Origin: Bradyrhizobium sp. ORS 278
GTDB taxonomy: Bacteria; Pseudomonadota; Alphaproteobacteria; Rhizobiales; Xanthobacteraceae
Direction of reading: 5' to 3'
Length of the DNA stretch: 64,000 bases
NCBI RefSeq assembly: GCF_000026145.1
Contig: NC_009445.1
Span: forward strand, 2,790,001 to 2,854,000
Below, one piece after another: positions 15,661 to 24,736 of this stretch (within the stretch, counting starts at the first letter, position 1; each line of letters starts with the position of its first letter). The translations under genes and the position numbers were made by a program. The notes under the pieces were generated by a model. That model ran no database searches. It was given only the letters and a program-made list of their open reading frames with translations, and had not been told where the DNA came from.

Positions 15661-17225
15661 TGAGCGGCGGGCGATCGCGCTGGCGACTCGCGGGCCTCGT
15701 GCTCGCGACGCTGCTGACAGGCGCCGTGAACGCCGGCGCTGAGACGCTGCTGCGGACCAGGCTCAACGCCGACATCCGCTCGACCGACCCCGGCACCAAT
15801 CGCGATGCCAACACCGACGGCGTGATCGCCCACGTCGTCGAAGGCCTCGTCGCCTTCCGTGACGATACGTCGGTCGGGCCGATGCTGGCCGACAGTTGGA
15901 CAGTCTCGGACGATGGAAAGACCTATACGTTCAAGCTGCGTCAGGGCGTGAAATTCCACAACGGCGCGGTGATGTCGGCGAGCGACGTTGTCTGGTCGCT
16001 GGAGCGCTGGCTCGATCCCGCGACACAATGGCGCTGCCTGTCGGAGTTCGGCCCCAACGGCATCGCCCGGATCGAGAAGATCCTGGCGGTGGATGAGCAG
16101 ACGGTCACGGTGACGCTCGATCAGCCGACCGCGCTGTTCCTGCCGACGCTCGCGCGGCCCGACTGCGGCCAGACGGCGATCCTTCACCGTGACTCTGTCG
16201 GTGCGGACGGCAGATGGATCGCGCCGATCGGCACCGGTCCGTTCAAGCTCGGCGAATGGAAGCGCGGCCAGTATGTCGATGTCATCAGGTTCGACGGCTA
16301 CGTGTCGCGTAGCGATCCGCGCACCGGCCTGACCGGCGCCAAGACGGCCGCGGTCGACCGTGTGCGCTTCAACGTCATTCCGGACAGCGCGGCGGCCAAG
16401 GCCGGTCTGCTCAGCGGCGCGCTTGACGTCATCATGAGCCTGTCCATCCCGGACCTGGATGACCTCAAGACTCGCCCCGAGGTGCAGCTCAGCATCACGC
16501 CGTCGCTGAGCATGACCGGGCTCCTGTTTCAGACCCGCGATCCCGTCCTCCAGGACGCGCGCATCCGCCGCGCGATCGCCCTCTCGCTGGACGCGCCACA
16601 GATCGTCGACGTCGTGATGGAGGGGACTGCTCGCGCCAACAATTCGGCGCTGCCGATCGGGAGCCCCTTCCACGGCAGCGTGCAGGGGCAGGGCTATCAG
16701 CAGGATCTCGCCGAGGCCAAGAAGCTGCTCAAGGCTGCCAATTATCGCGGTCAGCCGATCAAGCTGATCACCAACAAGCGCTACAGCTTCGTGTTCGACG
16801 CGGCCGTGCTGGCGCAGGAAATGGCGCGCGCCGCCGGGATCAGCATCGAGCTCGAGGTGCTGGACTGGGCGGCGCAGCTCGACCGCTACAATCGCGGCGA
16901 CTATCAGGCGATGGCCTTCATCTATTCCGCCCGGCTCGATCCGTCCCTGAGCTTCGAGATGCTGATGGGGCCGAAGGCGACCCAGCCGCGCAAGGTCTGG
17001 GACAATCCGGAGGCGCAGGAGATGCTGCGCCAGTCGATGCTGACGACCGATGCCGCCAAGCGCCAGGCGCTGTTCGACGAGATGCACCGGCGCTTCATCG
17101 CCGACGTGCCGATGATCGTGCTGTTCAACGGGTCCGAGCTCACGGCGCTGCGCAAGGCGGTGAAGGGCTACTCTGGCTGGCTCTATCCCCAGGCGCGGTT
17201 CTGGGGCGTGAGCCTGCAGCCTTAA
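15660..17225 (+). CDS. ABC transporter solute-binding protein, peptide/nickel (family 5) type
   Basis: This protein of about 521 residues has an N-terminal signal peptide ('LAGLVLATLLTGAVNAGA') and the family 5 extracytoplasmic binding fold of DppA/OppA. Motifs include 'LADSWTVSDDGKTYTFKLRQGVKFHNG' (a family hallmark) and 'RIRRAIALSLDAPQIV'. It would capture an oligopeptide-like or acylated amine solute in the periplasm and hand it to the two permeases that follow. The ATG overlaps the C45 hydrolase stop by one base, and the first permease begins 15 bp after its stop. Confidence 0.92.
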   Translation: MSGGRSRWRLAGLVLATLLTGAVNAGAETLLRTRLNADIRSTDPGTNRDANTDGVIAHVVEGLVAFRDDTSVGPMLADSWTVSDDGKTYTFKLRQGVKFHNGAVMSASDVVWSLERWLDPATQWRCLSEFGPNGIARIEKILAVDEQTVTVTLDQPTALFLPTLARPDCGQTAILHRDSVGADGRWIAPIGTGPFKLGEWKRGQYVDVIRFDGYVSRSDPRTGLTGAKTAAVDRVRFNVIPDSAAAKAGLLSGALDVIMSLSIPDLDDLKTRPEVQLSITPSLSMTGLLFQTRDPVLQDARIRRAIALSLDAPQIVDVVMEGTARANNSALPIGSPFHGSVQGQGYQQDLAEAKKLLKAANYRGQPIKLITNKRYSFVFDAAVLAQEMARAAGISIELEVLDWAAQLDRYNRGDYQAMAFIYSARLDPSLSFEMLMGPKATQPRKVWDNPEAQEMLRQSMLTTDAAKRQALFDEMHRRFIADVPMIVLFNGSELTALRKAVKGYSGWLYPQARFWGVSLQP

Positions 17226-17240
17226 GGCCGGAGCGTCATC

Positions 17241-18185
17241 ATGACCGGTTACCTGCTGCGCCGCCTGGTCTCGACGATCCCGACGCTGCTGATCGTCGCC
17301 GGCGCGGTATTCCTGCTGGTCCGCCTGATCCCCGGCGACCCCGTTCAGGTGATGCTCGGCGATGCCGCCGATCCTGCGCAGGCCGCGGCGCTGAAGCAGC
17401 AGCTCGGCCTCGACCGACCGATCCCCATCCAGTTCCTCTATTGGCTCGAGCGGCTCGCGGTCGGCGATCTCGGCCATTCCATCGCCAACGGCCTGCCGGT
17501 GCTGCCGCTGATCCTGGAGCGCTTTCAGGTGAGCGCTGTGATCGTGCTGATCGCGGTCGCCATTGCTGCCTGCATTGCGGTGCCGGCCGGCCTCGTTGCC
17601 GCGTGGCGGCAGAACAGCGCGGTCGATCTCGTGATCGTCGGCAGCGCGACGCTGCTGCTCTCGATCCCGAGCTTCTGGCTCGGCCTGCTCCTGCTGCTGC
17701 TGTTCGGCCTCAAGCTGAAATGGCTTCCGGTGGTCGGCTATGTCCCGTTCTCGGAGAGCTTTGTCGGCGCGGCCCTGTTCATGGTGCTGCCGGTCGTGAC
17801 GCTGGCGATGATCGAGGTCGGCGTGCTCACGCGCATGGCGCGCGCCGCTGCGATCGACGTGTTGCGGCTCGAATACGTCACCCATGCCCGCGCCAAGGGC
17901 GTGCCGGAATGGCGGGTGCTGGCGCGGCATGTGCTGCCGAATGCGTTCGCGCCGACCTGGACGCTGATCGGCCTCGTGCTCGGGCATCTGCTGGGCGGCA
18001 TCGCGGTCATCGAGACCGTGTTCACCTTGCCCGGACTCGGGCGGCTGCTGGTGGATTCGATCTTCGCGCGCGACTATCCGGTGGTGCAGGGCTGTCTGCT
18101 GTTCACGGCCCTGATCTATGTCGTCGTCAATCTGATCGTCGATCTCTGCTACCCATTGTTCGATCCCCGGGTGGCCGTCGCATGA
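17241..18185 (+). CDS. ABC transporter permease, DppB/OppB type
   Basis: This 314-residue inner-membrane permease has six predicted transmembrane segments. The start 'MTGYLLRRLVSTIPTLLIV' and the domain around 'TRMARAAAIDVLRLEYVTHARAKGV' contain the EAA loop that docks on the ATPase. It pairs with the DppC-type permease, whose ATG overlaps its stop (ATGA). Confidence 0.93.
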   Translation: MTGYLLRRLVSTIPTLLIVAGAVFLLVRLIPGDPVQVMLGDAADPAQAAALKQQLGLDRPIPIQFLYWLERLAVGDLGHSIANGLPVLPLILERFQVSAVIVLIAVAIAACIAVPAGLVAAWRQNSAVDLVIVGSATLLLSIPSFWLGLLLLLLFGLKLKWLPVVGYVPFSESFVGAALFMVLPVVTLAMIEVGVLTRMARAAAIDVLRLEYVTHARAKGVPEWRVLARHVLPNAFAPTWTLIGLVLGHLLGGIAVIETVFTLPGLGRLLVDSIFARDYPVVQGCLLFTALIYVVVNLIVDLCYPLFDPRVAVA

Positions 18186-18994
18186 GGATCAAAGCCAACA
18201 CGGCGATCGGCGGCGTGCTCGTCGCACTGCTGGGCGGCTCGGCGCTGGCCGCTGTCGTCTGGACGCCCTTCGATCCGCTGCGCGTCAATCTGCGCGCCCG
18301 GCTGCGGCCGCCGTCGGCGCAGCACTGGCTCGGCACCGATGAGTTCGGCCGAGACGTGCTGAGCCGCATCATGGCCGGGGCTTCGACCAGCGTGCTCGTG
18401 GCCGTCGCCACGGTGTTGATCGCGGTCACGGTGGGCGTGCTGGTCGGGAGCGTCAGCGGGTATTGGCGGGGCTGGACCGATCGGCTGATCATGGCGGTCA
18501 ATGATGCGCTGCTGGCGTTCCCCGGCATCCTCCTGGCGCTCGGTGTGATGATGGTGATCGGTGCGAACAGTTTCGGCCTCGTGCTCGCGCTGGCGCTCGC
18601 CTACATGCCTTCGGTGGTGCGCGTCGTGCGCGGCACCGTGCTGTCGCTGCGCGAGAAGGAGTATATCGAGGCCTCGCGCGTGCTCGGCAATTCCGAGCTC
18701 TACTCGCTGTTGCGGCACGTGCTGCCCAACGCCGTCGCGCCCGTGGCCGTGCTCGCCACCAGCATGTTCGGCTGGGTGCTTCTGGCGGAGAGCGCGTTGA
18801 GCTTTCTCGGTCTCGGGGTGCCGCCGCCGGCACCGACCTGGGGCAACATGCTGGCGGCGAGCCGGCCCTATATGGAGAACGCCGCCTGGCTGAGCATCTC
18901 GCCGGGCCTGTGCATCGCGCTGACCCTACTCGGCATCAACCTGCTCGGCGATTCCTTGCGTGACCGCCTCGACCCGCGGATGGCGCAGCGATGA
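18182..18994 (+). CDS. ABC transporter permease, DppC/OppC type
   Basis: This 270-residue permease contains the usual DppC signature 'HWLGTDEFGRDVLSRIMAGA' and the EAA loop 'EKEYIEASRVLGNSELY'. It has an N-terminal membrane anchor plus five transmembrane segments. Overlapping ATGA junctions on both sides show tight translational coupling in the importer operon. Confidence 0.93.
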   Translation: MRIKANTAIGGVLVALLGGSALAAVVWTPFDPLRVNLRARLRPPSAQHWLGTDEFGRDVLSRIMAGASTSVLVAVATVLIAVTVGVLVGSVSGYWRGWTDRLIMAVNDALLAFPGILLALGVMMVIGANSFGLVLALALAYMPSVVRVVRGTVLSLREKEYIEASRVLGNSELYSLLRHVLPNAVAPVAVLATSMFGWVLLAESALSFLGLGVPPPAPTWGNMLAASRPYMENAAWLSISPGLCIALTLLGINLLGDSLRDRLDPRMAQR

Positions 18995-20592
18995 CGGCGC
19001 CGTTGTTGCAGATCGAGGGGCTGGGCATCGCGAGCGCAGCCGGCACGCCGATCGTCGATGGCATCTCGTTGGAGATCGGACGCGGCGAGTTCTTGGCCGT
19101 GGTCGGCGAGTCCGGCAGCGGCAAGACAGCGGCGGCGCGCGCCGTGCTGGGACTGCTGCCCGCGGGGCTGGTGCGCAGCCAAGGACGCATCCTGCTGGAT
19201 GGCGAGGATTTGACGAGGCTGTCGCAGCGGCAGCTGCGCGCGCTGCGTGGCCCCGCGATTGGTATGGTGTTCCAGGAGCCGATGGTGTCGCTCAATCCGG
19301 CGCTCACGATCGGCGCCCAGATGATGGAGGGGTTGCTGCTGCACGAGCGCCTCGCACGGAAGGAGGCGCGCCGGCGCTGCCTGGACATGCTGGCGCGGGT
19401 GCAGATCCGCGATCCCCTCCGGACCTTCAGCGCCTATCCGCACGAATTCTCCGGCGGCATGCGCCAGCGCATCATGCTGGCCTCGGTCATGCTGCTGCGG
19501 CCGAAATTGTTGATCGCGGACGAGCCGACGACCGCGCTCGATACGCTGACCCAGCGCGAGGTGCTGGACCTGATGGTGGCGCTGGCGCGCGATCATGGCA
19601 CAGCGGTGATGCTGATCACCCATAATCTCGGTCTGGTGGCGCGTTATGCGCAGCGCGCCGTCGTGATGTGCCGCGGCCGGATGGTCGAAACAGGTACGGC
19701 GCAGCAGATCCTGACGGCGCCGCGCGCAAGCTATACGCGCGAGCTGGTCGAGGCGTTGCCGCGCCGTGCGGCGGCGCGCCGCGCCGCGGCGGCAGACGAC
19801 CTAATAATGGCGGTCCGCGGCTTGAAGGTGACGTTCCCCGGCCGTCAGCGGCTGTTCCGGCGCGATGCCGGATTGATGGCCGTCAACGGCGTTGATCTCT
19901 CGATACGCGCCGGCGAAACCGTCGCGGTGGTCGGCGGCAGCGGCTCGGGCAAGACCACGCTGGGCCGCGCGATGCTGCGGCTGTTGCCGCTCGCGGGCGG
20001 CGAGGTTCACTTTCTCGGCCGCGACGTGACTTCGGCGATCGATGCTGATTTCCGCCTCGCCGCGCAGCTAGTGTTCCAGGATCCGTACTCCTCGCTCGAC
20101 CCGCGCATGCGCATCGGCGACATCGTGGCCGAGCCGCTCCGTCATACGTCGCTCACGACAGCGGAACGTGCGGGCCGGGTGACGACGATGCTGGAGGAGG
20201 TGGGGCTCTCCGGCCTTGCGCAGCGCTGGCCGCACGAATTGTCCGGCGGGCAGCGCCAGCGGGTGGCGATCGCGCGGGCAATCATCCGCCGCCCCGCCTT
20301 CGTCGTGGCCGACGAGCCGGTATCGGCCCTGGACATGACGATCCAGGCGCAGGTCTTGAAGCTGTTCGAGAGGCTGCAGGCGCAATACGGCTTTGCCTGC
20401 CTGTTCATCAGCCACGATCTCGCCGCGGTCGAACAGGTCGCCGACCGCGTCGTCGTGATGCAGGCCGGGCAGATCGTGGAGCAGGGTAGCCGGGACGACG
20501 TATTCGACCGGCCGCAGCACGACTACACCAAGGCGCTGCTTGCGGCGGCACCGATCGTGGCGTTTTCCGATCGCGAGCCGGCGCCCGCCTGA
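18991..20592 (+). CDS. ABC transporter ATP-binding protein, fused DppD-DppF type
   Basis: This 533-residue protein contains two complete nucleotide-binding domains in one chain. The first half has Walker A 'GESGSGKTAAAR', signature 'FSGGMRQRIMLA' and Walker B 'LLIADEPTTALD'. The second has 'GGSGSGKTTLGR', 'LSGGQRQRVAIARA' and 'FVVADEPVSALD'. It therefore supplies both ATPase sites for the two permeases. It ends the five-gene operon. A small inverted repeat follows before the convergent chemoreceptor gene. Confidence 0.94.
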   Translation: MTAPLLQIEGLGIASAAGTPIVDGISLEIGRGEFLAVVGESGSGKTAAARAVLGLLPAGLVRSQGRILLDGEDLTRLSQRQLRALRGPAIGMVFQEPMVSLNPALTIGAQMMEGLLLHERLARKEARRRCLDMLARVQIRDPLRTFSAYPHEFSGGMRQRIMLASVMLLRPKLLIADEPTTALDTLTQREVLDLMVALARDHGTAVMLITHNLGLVARYAQRAVVMCRGRMVETGTAQQILTAPRASYTRELVEALPRRAAARRAAAADDLIMAVRGLKVTFPGRQRLFRRDAGLMAVNGVDLSIRAGETVAVVGGSGSGKTTLGRAMLRLLPLAGGEVHFLGRDVTSAIDADFRLAAQLVFQDPYSSLDPRMRIGDIVAEPLRHTSLTTAERAGRVTTMLEEVGLSGLAQRWPHELSGGQRQRVAIARAIIRRPAFVVADEPVSALDMTIQAQVLKLFERLQAQYGFACLFISHDLAAVEQVADRVVVMQAGQIVEQGSRDDVFDRPQHDYTKALLAAAPIVAFSDREPAPA

Positions 20593-20608
20593 GGCCGGCG
20601 GCCGGCCT
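20592..20608. terminator. Possible terminator hairpin between convergent genes
   Basis: The sequence AGGCCGG-CGG-CCGGCCT is a perfect 7-bp inverted repeat just after the ABC ATPase stop and before the stop of the convergent chemoreceptor gene. There is no T-run, so intrinsic termination is uncertain. Confidence 0.3.
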
Positions 20609-20618
20609 GCAATTGGGA

Positions 20619-22355
20619 TCAGCTCGCCTTGCGCAGCCTGGCTTCGGCGGCCGGGCCAGAGCGCAGATTCCGGAAGAATTTCTCCACCTCATGCGCCAGC
20701 GTCTGCGCCGTCGAGTTGAGGTCGCCGGAGGCCGACAGGACGGAGGCCGCAGCGGTCGAGGTCTCGCCGATGGCGTCGCGCAGCGAGCCGATGTTCTGGA
20801 CCAGCGTCTGATTGCCATGCGCCGTCGACTGCGCGTTGGCGGAGATCTCGCGGGTGGCCTGATCCTGCTGCTGGATGGCATTGGAAATATTCGTCGTGAT
20901 CTCGTTGATGCCGCGCACCGCCTGGCCGATCTCACGAACCGCGTCGACCGCGGTCTTGGTCGACGCCTGGATCAGGCCGACATTCTCGCTGATCTCCTCG
21001 GTCGCCTTCGCCGTCTGGCCGGCGAGCGCCTTGACCTCATGGGCGACGACGGCGAAGCCGCGGCCGGCCTCGCCGGCGCGCGCGGCCTCGATGGTGGCGT
21101 TGAGAGCGAGCAGGTTGGTCTGCTCCGCAATGGTCTGGATCAGGGTCAGGACGCCGTCGATGCGCTGGGTGGCGGCGGCGAGGCCCTCGATCTCGGTGAT
21201 CGACTTCACGGTGCGCTGGCCGGTCTGCTCGACCGCGCCGGCGGACTGACGGATCTGGCGGCCGATCTCCTCGACCGAAGCGGACAGCTCCTCGGCGGCG
21301 CTGGCGACGGCGGAGACGTTGGTCGAGGCCTGCGACGTGGCGCCGGCTGCGGTGACCGCGCGCTCGTTGGCATCCGCCGTCAGCCGCGTGATGGTCTCGG
21401 CGGTGTTGCGCATGGCGGCCGCGTTCTCGGTGACGGTGCGCATCACCCCGCCGATGGCGGTGCGGAATTCCTCGACTGCGGCCTCGATGTGGCGCGCGCG
21501 CGCTTCGCGGATCTCCGAGTCCTGCGAGACCTGGACGTTGAGATCGCGGTTGTGCGCCATGGCCTGCTGGAACACGCCAATGGCCCGGGCGAGCTCGCCG
21601 ACCTCGTCGGCCCGGCCGGCATGCGGCACCTCGACATTCTCTGCGCCGGTCGCGACCTGGCGGATGGTTTCGGTGATCTGCGACAGCGGGCGGGCGATCG
21701 AGCGGGCGATGATCACGACGCCGGCGACGACCAGCAGCAGCATCACGCCGCCGAGCGCGGTGAGCACCAGCGAGAGCTTGCGGTTGATCTCGGTGTCCTC
21801 GCCGATCCTGCGACCGCGCTCCAGATAGACCTTGGAGAGCTCGTCGAGATCCTTATTCAAAGCGGAGCGGACCGAGCGATTGGCGTCGTTGTCGCCCCAT
21901 TCGCGGCCCGCCGCCGGGCTGATCTCATTGGCGCGACGCACCAGCTCCTTGCGGAAGTCGACGAACTGCTCGATCCGCTTCTTGAAGGTCGCGAACTGCT
22001 GCGCATCGTCGGCCTGAACGATGGCCTGCCATTTGTCGACGATCTTCAGGATCTCGGCATTGAACTTGAGCAGCCCGTCGCCATAGCGCTTCACGACCGC
22101 GGGATCTGTGGACATGTAGACGCCGCGCGACTCCATGACGACCGCGTAGACCAGCCCATTGACCGACTGCACGTTGAGCGCCGCGAGATTCGCCGTCTCG
22201 ATCGCCTTGGTGAGCTCGGCCGCGCGCCGCGAATTGTAATCGGACAGCCAGGTGATCGCGGCGGTCAGCAACGCAAACAGCGCGAAGATGGCGTACAGCT
22301 TGATTGCGATGGAGTGGCGTGTGGCCGTCGTCGTTGACGTCGAACGTGAGGTCAT
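20619..22355 (-). CDS. Methyl-accepting chemotaxis protein
   Basis: This chemoreceptor of about 578 residues has a transmembrane segment near the N-terminus ('[18 protein letters not shown]'). A periplasmic helical ligand-binding region of about 160 residues follows, then a second transmembrane segment ('[19 protein letters not shown]'), a HAMP linker ('[19 protein letters not shown]') and the cytoplasmic signalling domain. The conserved hairpin tip is visible around '[20 protein letters not shown]'. No C-terminal CheR-binding pentapeptide is seen. The ATG at 22355 is chosen because it directly precedes the membrane anchor; an upstream ATG at 22406 is also possible, and neither has a strong ribosome site. 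The ligand is unknown. Confidence 0.9.
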   Translation of the reverse strand: MTSRSTSTTTATRHSIAIKLYAIFALFALLTAAITWLSDYNSRRAAELTKAIETANLAALNVQSVNGLVYAVVMESRGVYMSTDPAVVKRYGDGLLKFNAEILKIVDKWQAIVQADDAQQFATFKKRIEQFVDFRKELVRRANEISPAAGREWGDNDANRSVRSALNKDLDELSKVYLERGRRIGEDTEINRKLSLVLTALGGVMLLLVVAGVVIIARSIARPLSQITETIRQVATGAENVEVPHAGRADEVGELARAIGVFQQAMAHNRDLNVQVSQDSEIREARARHIEAAVEEFRTAIGGVMRTVTENAAAMRNTAETITRLTADANERAVTAAGATSQASTNVSAVASAAEELSASVEEIGRQIRQSAGAVEQTGQRTVKSITEIEGLAAATQRIDGVLTLIQTIAEQTNLLALNATIEAARAGEAGRGFAVVAHEVKALAGQTAKATEEISENVGLIQASTKTAVDAVREIGQAVRGINEITTNISNAIQQQDQATREISANAQSTAHGNQTLVQNIGSLRDAIGETSTAAASVLSASGDLNSTAQTLAHEVEKFFRNLRSGPAAEARLRKAS

Positions 22356-22798
22356 GCGGTGGAATACCAGCGGATGTGAGACTGCGACGCAGGGAAGGTT
22401 GTTCATTAATAGTTATGCAAAAGCTTCATGGAGAAAGCGTTAAGTGGACATTGTCAGTCCGATGCAACCCTTGCGTACTTCGCGTTTCTTTTCAATCAAT
22501 TAGCCCGAGGCCTGCGGGCGTCGGAGCTGCGCCGCATCCGCTTGACTACGGAGGCCGAGAGCGGCCGGCGGCTACCGCCGCCGAGCACAATGCAGGGCGA
22601 CGAGTTGCCGACCCGCTTCGTCGGATGTGTCCGTAGAGAGCGCCGCACTCTTGCGCGTCGAGCCGGAAGGTCGATGCAGAACGGGTTGCCTGGAACCCTT
22701 CGAAGCCGCCGCAGCGTCTCAACTTTTCCGGAAGTGGTGGCGAACGGCAGGGTCTCGCCGTAAGGTACCCGGATAGCAGGTTGTTGCGAGGACGATCG
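22356..22798. other. Gene-free region upstream of hpnP
   Basis: These roughly 440 bp between the divergent chemoreceptor and hpnP hold no convincing gene. The region must carry both promoters. A GGAAC at 22692-22696 is followed by CGTC only after 18 bases, a poor match to the general-stress consensus. Confidence 0.55.
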
Positions 22799-24385
22799 AT
22801 GAGATTCGAAGGCATCGAAACGGTACGCCGCATTCTCTGTGTGTTCCCACGCTACACGTCCTCGTTCGGAACCTTCGAGTACGCCTATCCGCTCACGGAC
22901 GGCATCCAGGCGTTCATGCCGCCGCAGGGCCTGCTGCTGATCGCGGCCTATCTGCCGAGCTCCTGGCAGGTGCGCTTCATCGACGAGAACATCCGTCCCG
23001 CGCGCGATGAGGATTTCGCCTGGGCGGAGGCGGTGTTCGTCAGCGGCATGCACATCCAGCGCCAGCAGATGAACGACATCTGCCGGCGCGCGCATGCGTT
23101 CGACCTGCCGGTCGCGCTCGGCGGCCCCTCTGTGAGCGCGTGCCCGGACTATTATCCGGACTTCGACTATCTCCATGTCGGCGAGCTCGGCGATGCCACC
23201 GACGCGCTGATCGAGCGCCTCGCGCACGATGTTTCGCGCCCCGCAAGCCAGGTCGTGCTCCGGACAGGCGAGCGCGTGGCGATGACCGAGTTCCCGGTGC
23301 CCGCCTACGAGCTGGCGGAGGTCAGCAAGTATTTCCTTGGCAGCATCCAATATTCCAGCGGCTGCCCGTATCAGTGTGAGTTCTGCGACATTCCCGGTCT
23401 GTACGGCCGCAACCCGCGCATCAAGACGCCGCAGCAGATCATCGCCGAGCTCGACAAGCTCCGGGAATGCGGTGTCACCGGCTCGGTATATTTCGTCGAC
23501 GACAATTTCATCGGCAACCGCAAGGCCGCGATGGACCTGCTGCCGCATCTGATCGAATGGCAGAAGCGGACGGGCTATGTGATGCGGCTCGCCTGCGAGG
23601 CGACGCTCAACATCGCCAAACGCCCCGAGATCCTGGAGAAGATGCGCGAGGCGTATTTCATCACCATCTTCTGCGGCATCGAGACGCCGGACCCGGACGC
23701 GCTTACGGCGATGCAGAAGGACCACAACATGATGGTGCCGATCCTGGAGGGGATCAGGACCATCAACAGTTATGGCATGGAGGTCGTCTCCGGCATCATC
23801 ATGGGGCTCGACACCGACACGCCGCAGACCGCGGACGCGCTGTTGCAGTTCGTCGAGGAGAGCCGGATCCCGCTGCTCACGATCAATCTGCTGCAGGCGC
23901 TGCCCAAGACGCCGCTGTGGGACCGGCTCGAGCGCGAGGGCAGGCTGTTGCAGGACGACAGCCGCGACTCCAATATCAAGTTCCTGATGCCCTATGACGA
24001 GGTGGTCTCGGGCTGGCGACGCTGCATGGACGAGGCCTACGAGCCGGAGCGACTCTACGCCCGCTACCAGCATCAATGCGATCACACCTATTCCAATCGC
24101 ATCAAGGTGCCGGTCAGCGACGAGATGAAGACCTGGCCGAACATCCGCCGCGGCCTCGTCATGATGGGCAAGATTTTCTGGAAGGTCGGCGTGCTCGGCG
24201 ACTACAAGCGGCCGTTCTGGCGGTTCGCCTGGACCCAGCTGAGGCGCGGCGAGATCGAGAACTTCATCGCGGTCGCGATGATCGCCCATCACCTGATCAT
24301 GTTCGCGCGCGCCGCCTCGCGCGGCCACCAGAATGCGTCGAACTACTCGATCCGGCTGCGCGAGGCGGCTGTTCCGGCGGCGTGA
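22799..24385 (+). CDS. hpnP: Hopanoid C-2 methylase, B12-binding radical SAM protein
   Basis: This 528-residue protein has an N-terminal cobalamin-binding domain (about residues 1-165), a radical SAM core with CX3CX2C at C189, C193 and C196 ('GCPYQCEFCDIPG'), and a C-terminal DUF4070-like region. The length and 'GLYGRNPRIKTP' following the cluster motif match HpnP, which methylates hopanoids at C-2 to give 2-methylhopanoids. The ATG at 22799 is supported by CGAGGA seven bases upstream and is preferred over an upstream TTG. The hopanoid cluster that follows supports the name. A related B12 radical SAM enzyme such as HpnJ is less likely, since HpnJ is shorter. Confidence 0.85.
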   Translation: MRFEGIETVRRILCVFPRYTSSFGTFEYAYPLTDGIQAFMPPQGLLLIAAYLPSSWQVRFIDENIRPARDEDFAWAEAVFVSGMHIQRQQMNDICRRAHAFDLPVALGGPSVSACPDYYPDFDYLHVGELGDATDALIERLAHDVSRPASQVVLRTGERVAMTEFPVPAYELAEVSKYFLGSIQYSSGCPYQCEFCDIPGLYGRNPRIKTPQQIIAELDKLRECGVTGSVYFVDDNFIGNRKAAMDLLPHLIEWQKRTGYVMRLACEATLNIAKRPEILEKMREAYFITIFCGIETPDPDALTAMQKDHNMMVPILEGIRTINSYGMEVVSGIIMGLDTDTPQTADALLQFVEESRIPLLTINLLQALPKTPLWDRLEREGRLLQDDSRDSNIKFLMPYDEVVSGWRRCMDEAYEPERLYARYQHQCDHTYSNRIKVPVSDEMKTWPNIRRGLVMMGKIFWKVGVLGDYKRPFWRFAWTQLRRGEIENFIAVAMIAHHLIMFARAASRGHQNASNYSIRLREAAVPAA

Positions 24386-24736
24386 TGCTCACCGGTTTCG
24401 CGCTTGAGCGGGTGGTTGGCGCATGAGCTGCCCTGCCGGACGAATCGGGTTTCGGCAGAGCCGGCAGGCGGTGAGCCGCGAGGTCTTTTCAACCACGGCA
24501 GAATCGTGGCGTCATGAGCTACACGACCCTCTCGCCGTCTTGTGTGGCGCGCATGGTTGCGGGCGGGGTATGAACCCTGCTAGACCCGCGTGCGACGAAT
24601 TTCTGCGTATTTTCAAGGATTAGCTTCGGCTGTGGGCCACAATGCGGTCATGTCAGCTTCGCTGAGTGGCCTTATTTCTGCCCTATGCGCTCAGGCCTCC
24701 CCGAATGGGGCCGCGCCGTAACCACTGGACCCCCCT
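24386..24736. other. Gene-free region between hpnP and the MMPL transporter gene
   Basis: About 350 bp without a convincing coding frame, repeat or clear promoter match. It separates two rightward genes and probably contains a promoter for the transporter. Confidence 0.5.

Noticed and set aside
15591..17987. Long minus-strand open frame opposite the ABC importer genes
   Set aside because: Low-complexity His/Gln/Arg-rich composition with no recognisable family; the plus-strand transporter genes are unambiguous.
22692..22720. EcfG-like promoter upstream of hpnP
   Set aside because: GGAAC is present but the downstream half is CGTC with an 18-base spacer, not CGTT with 16-17, so it is not called despite known EcfG control of hpnP in R. 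palustris.
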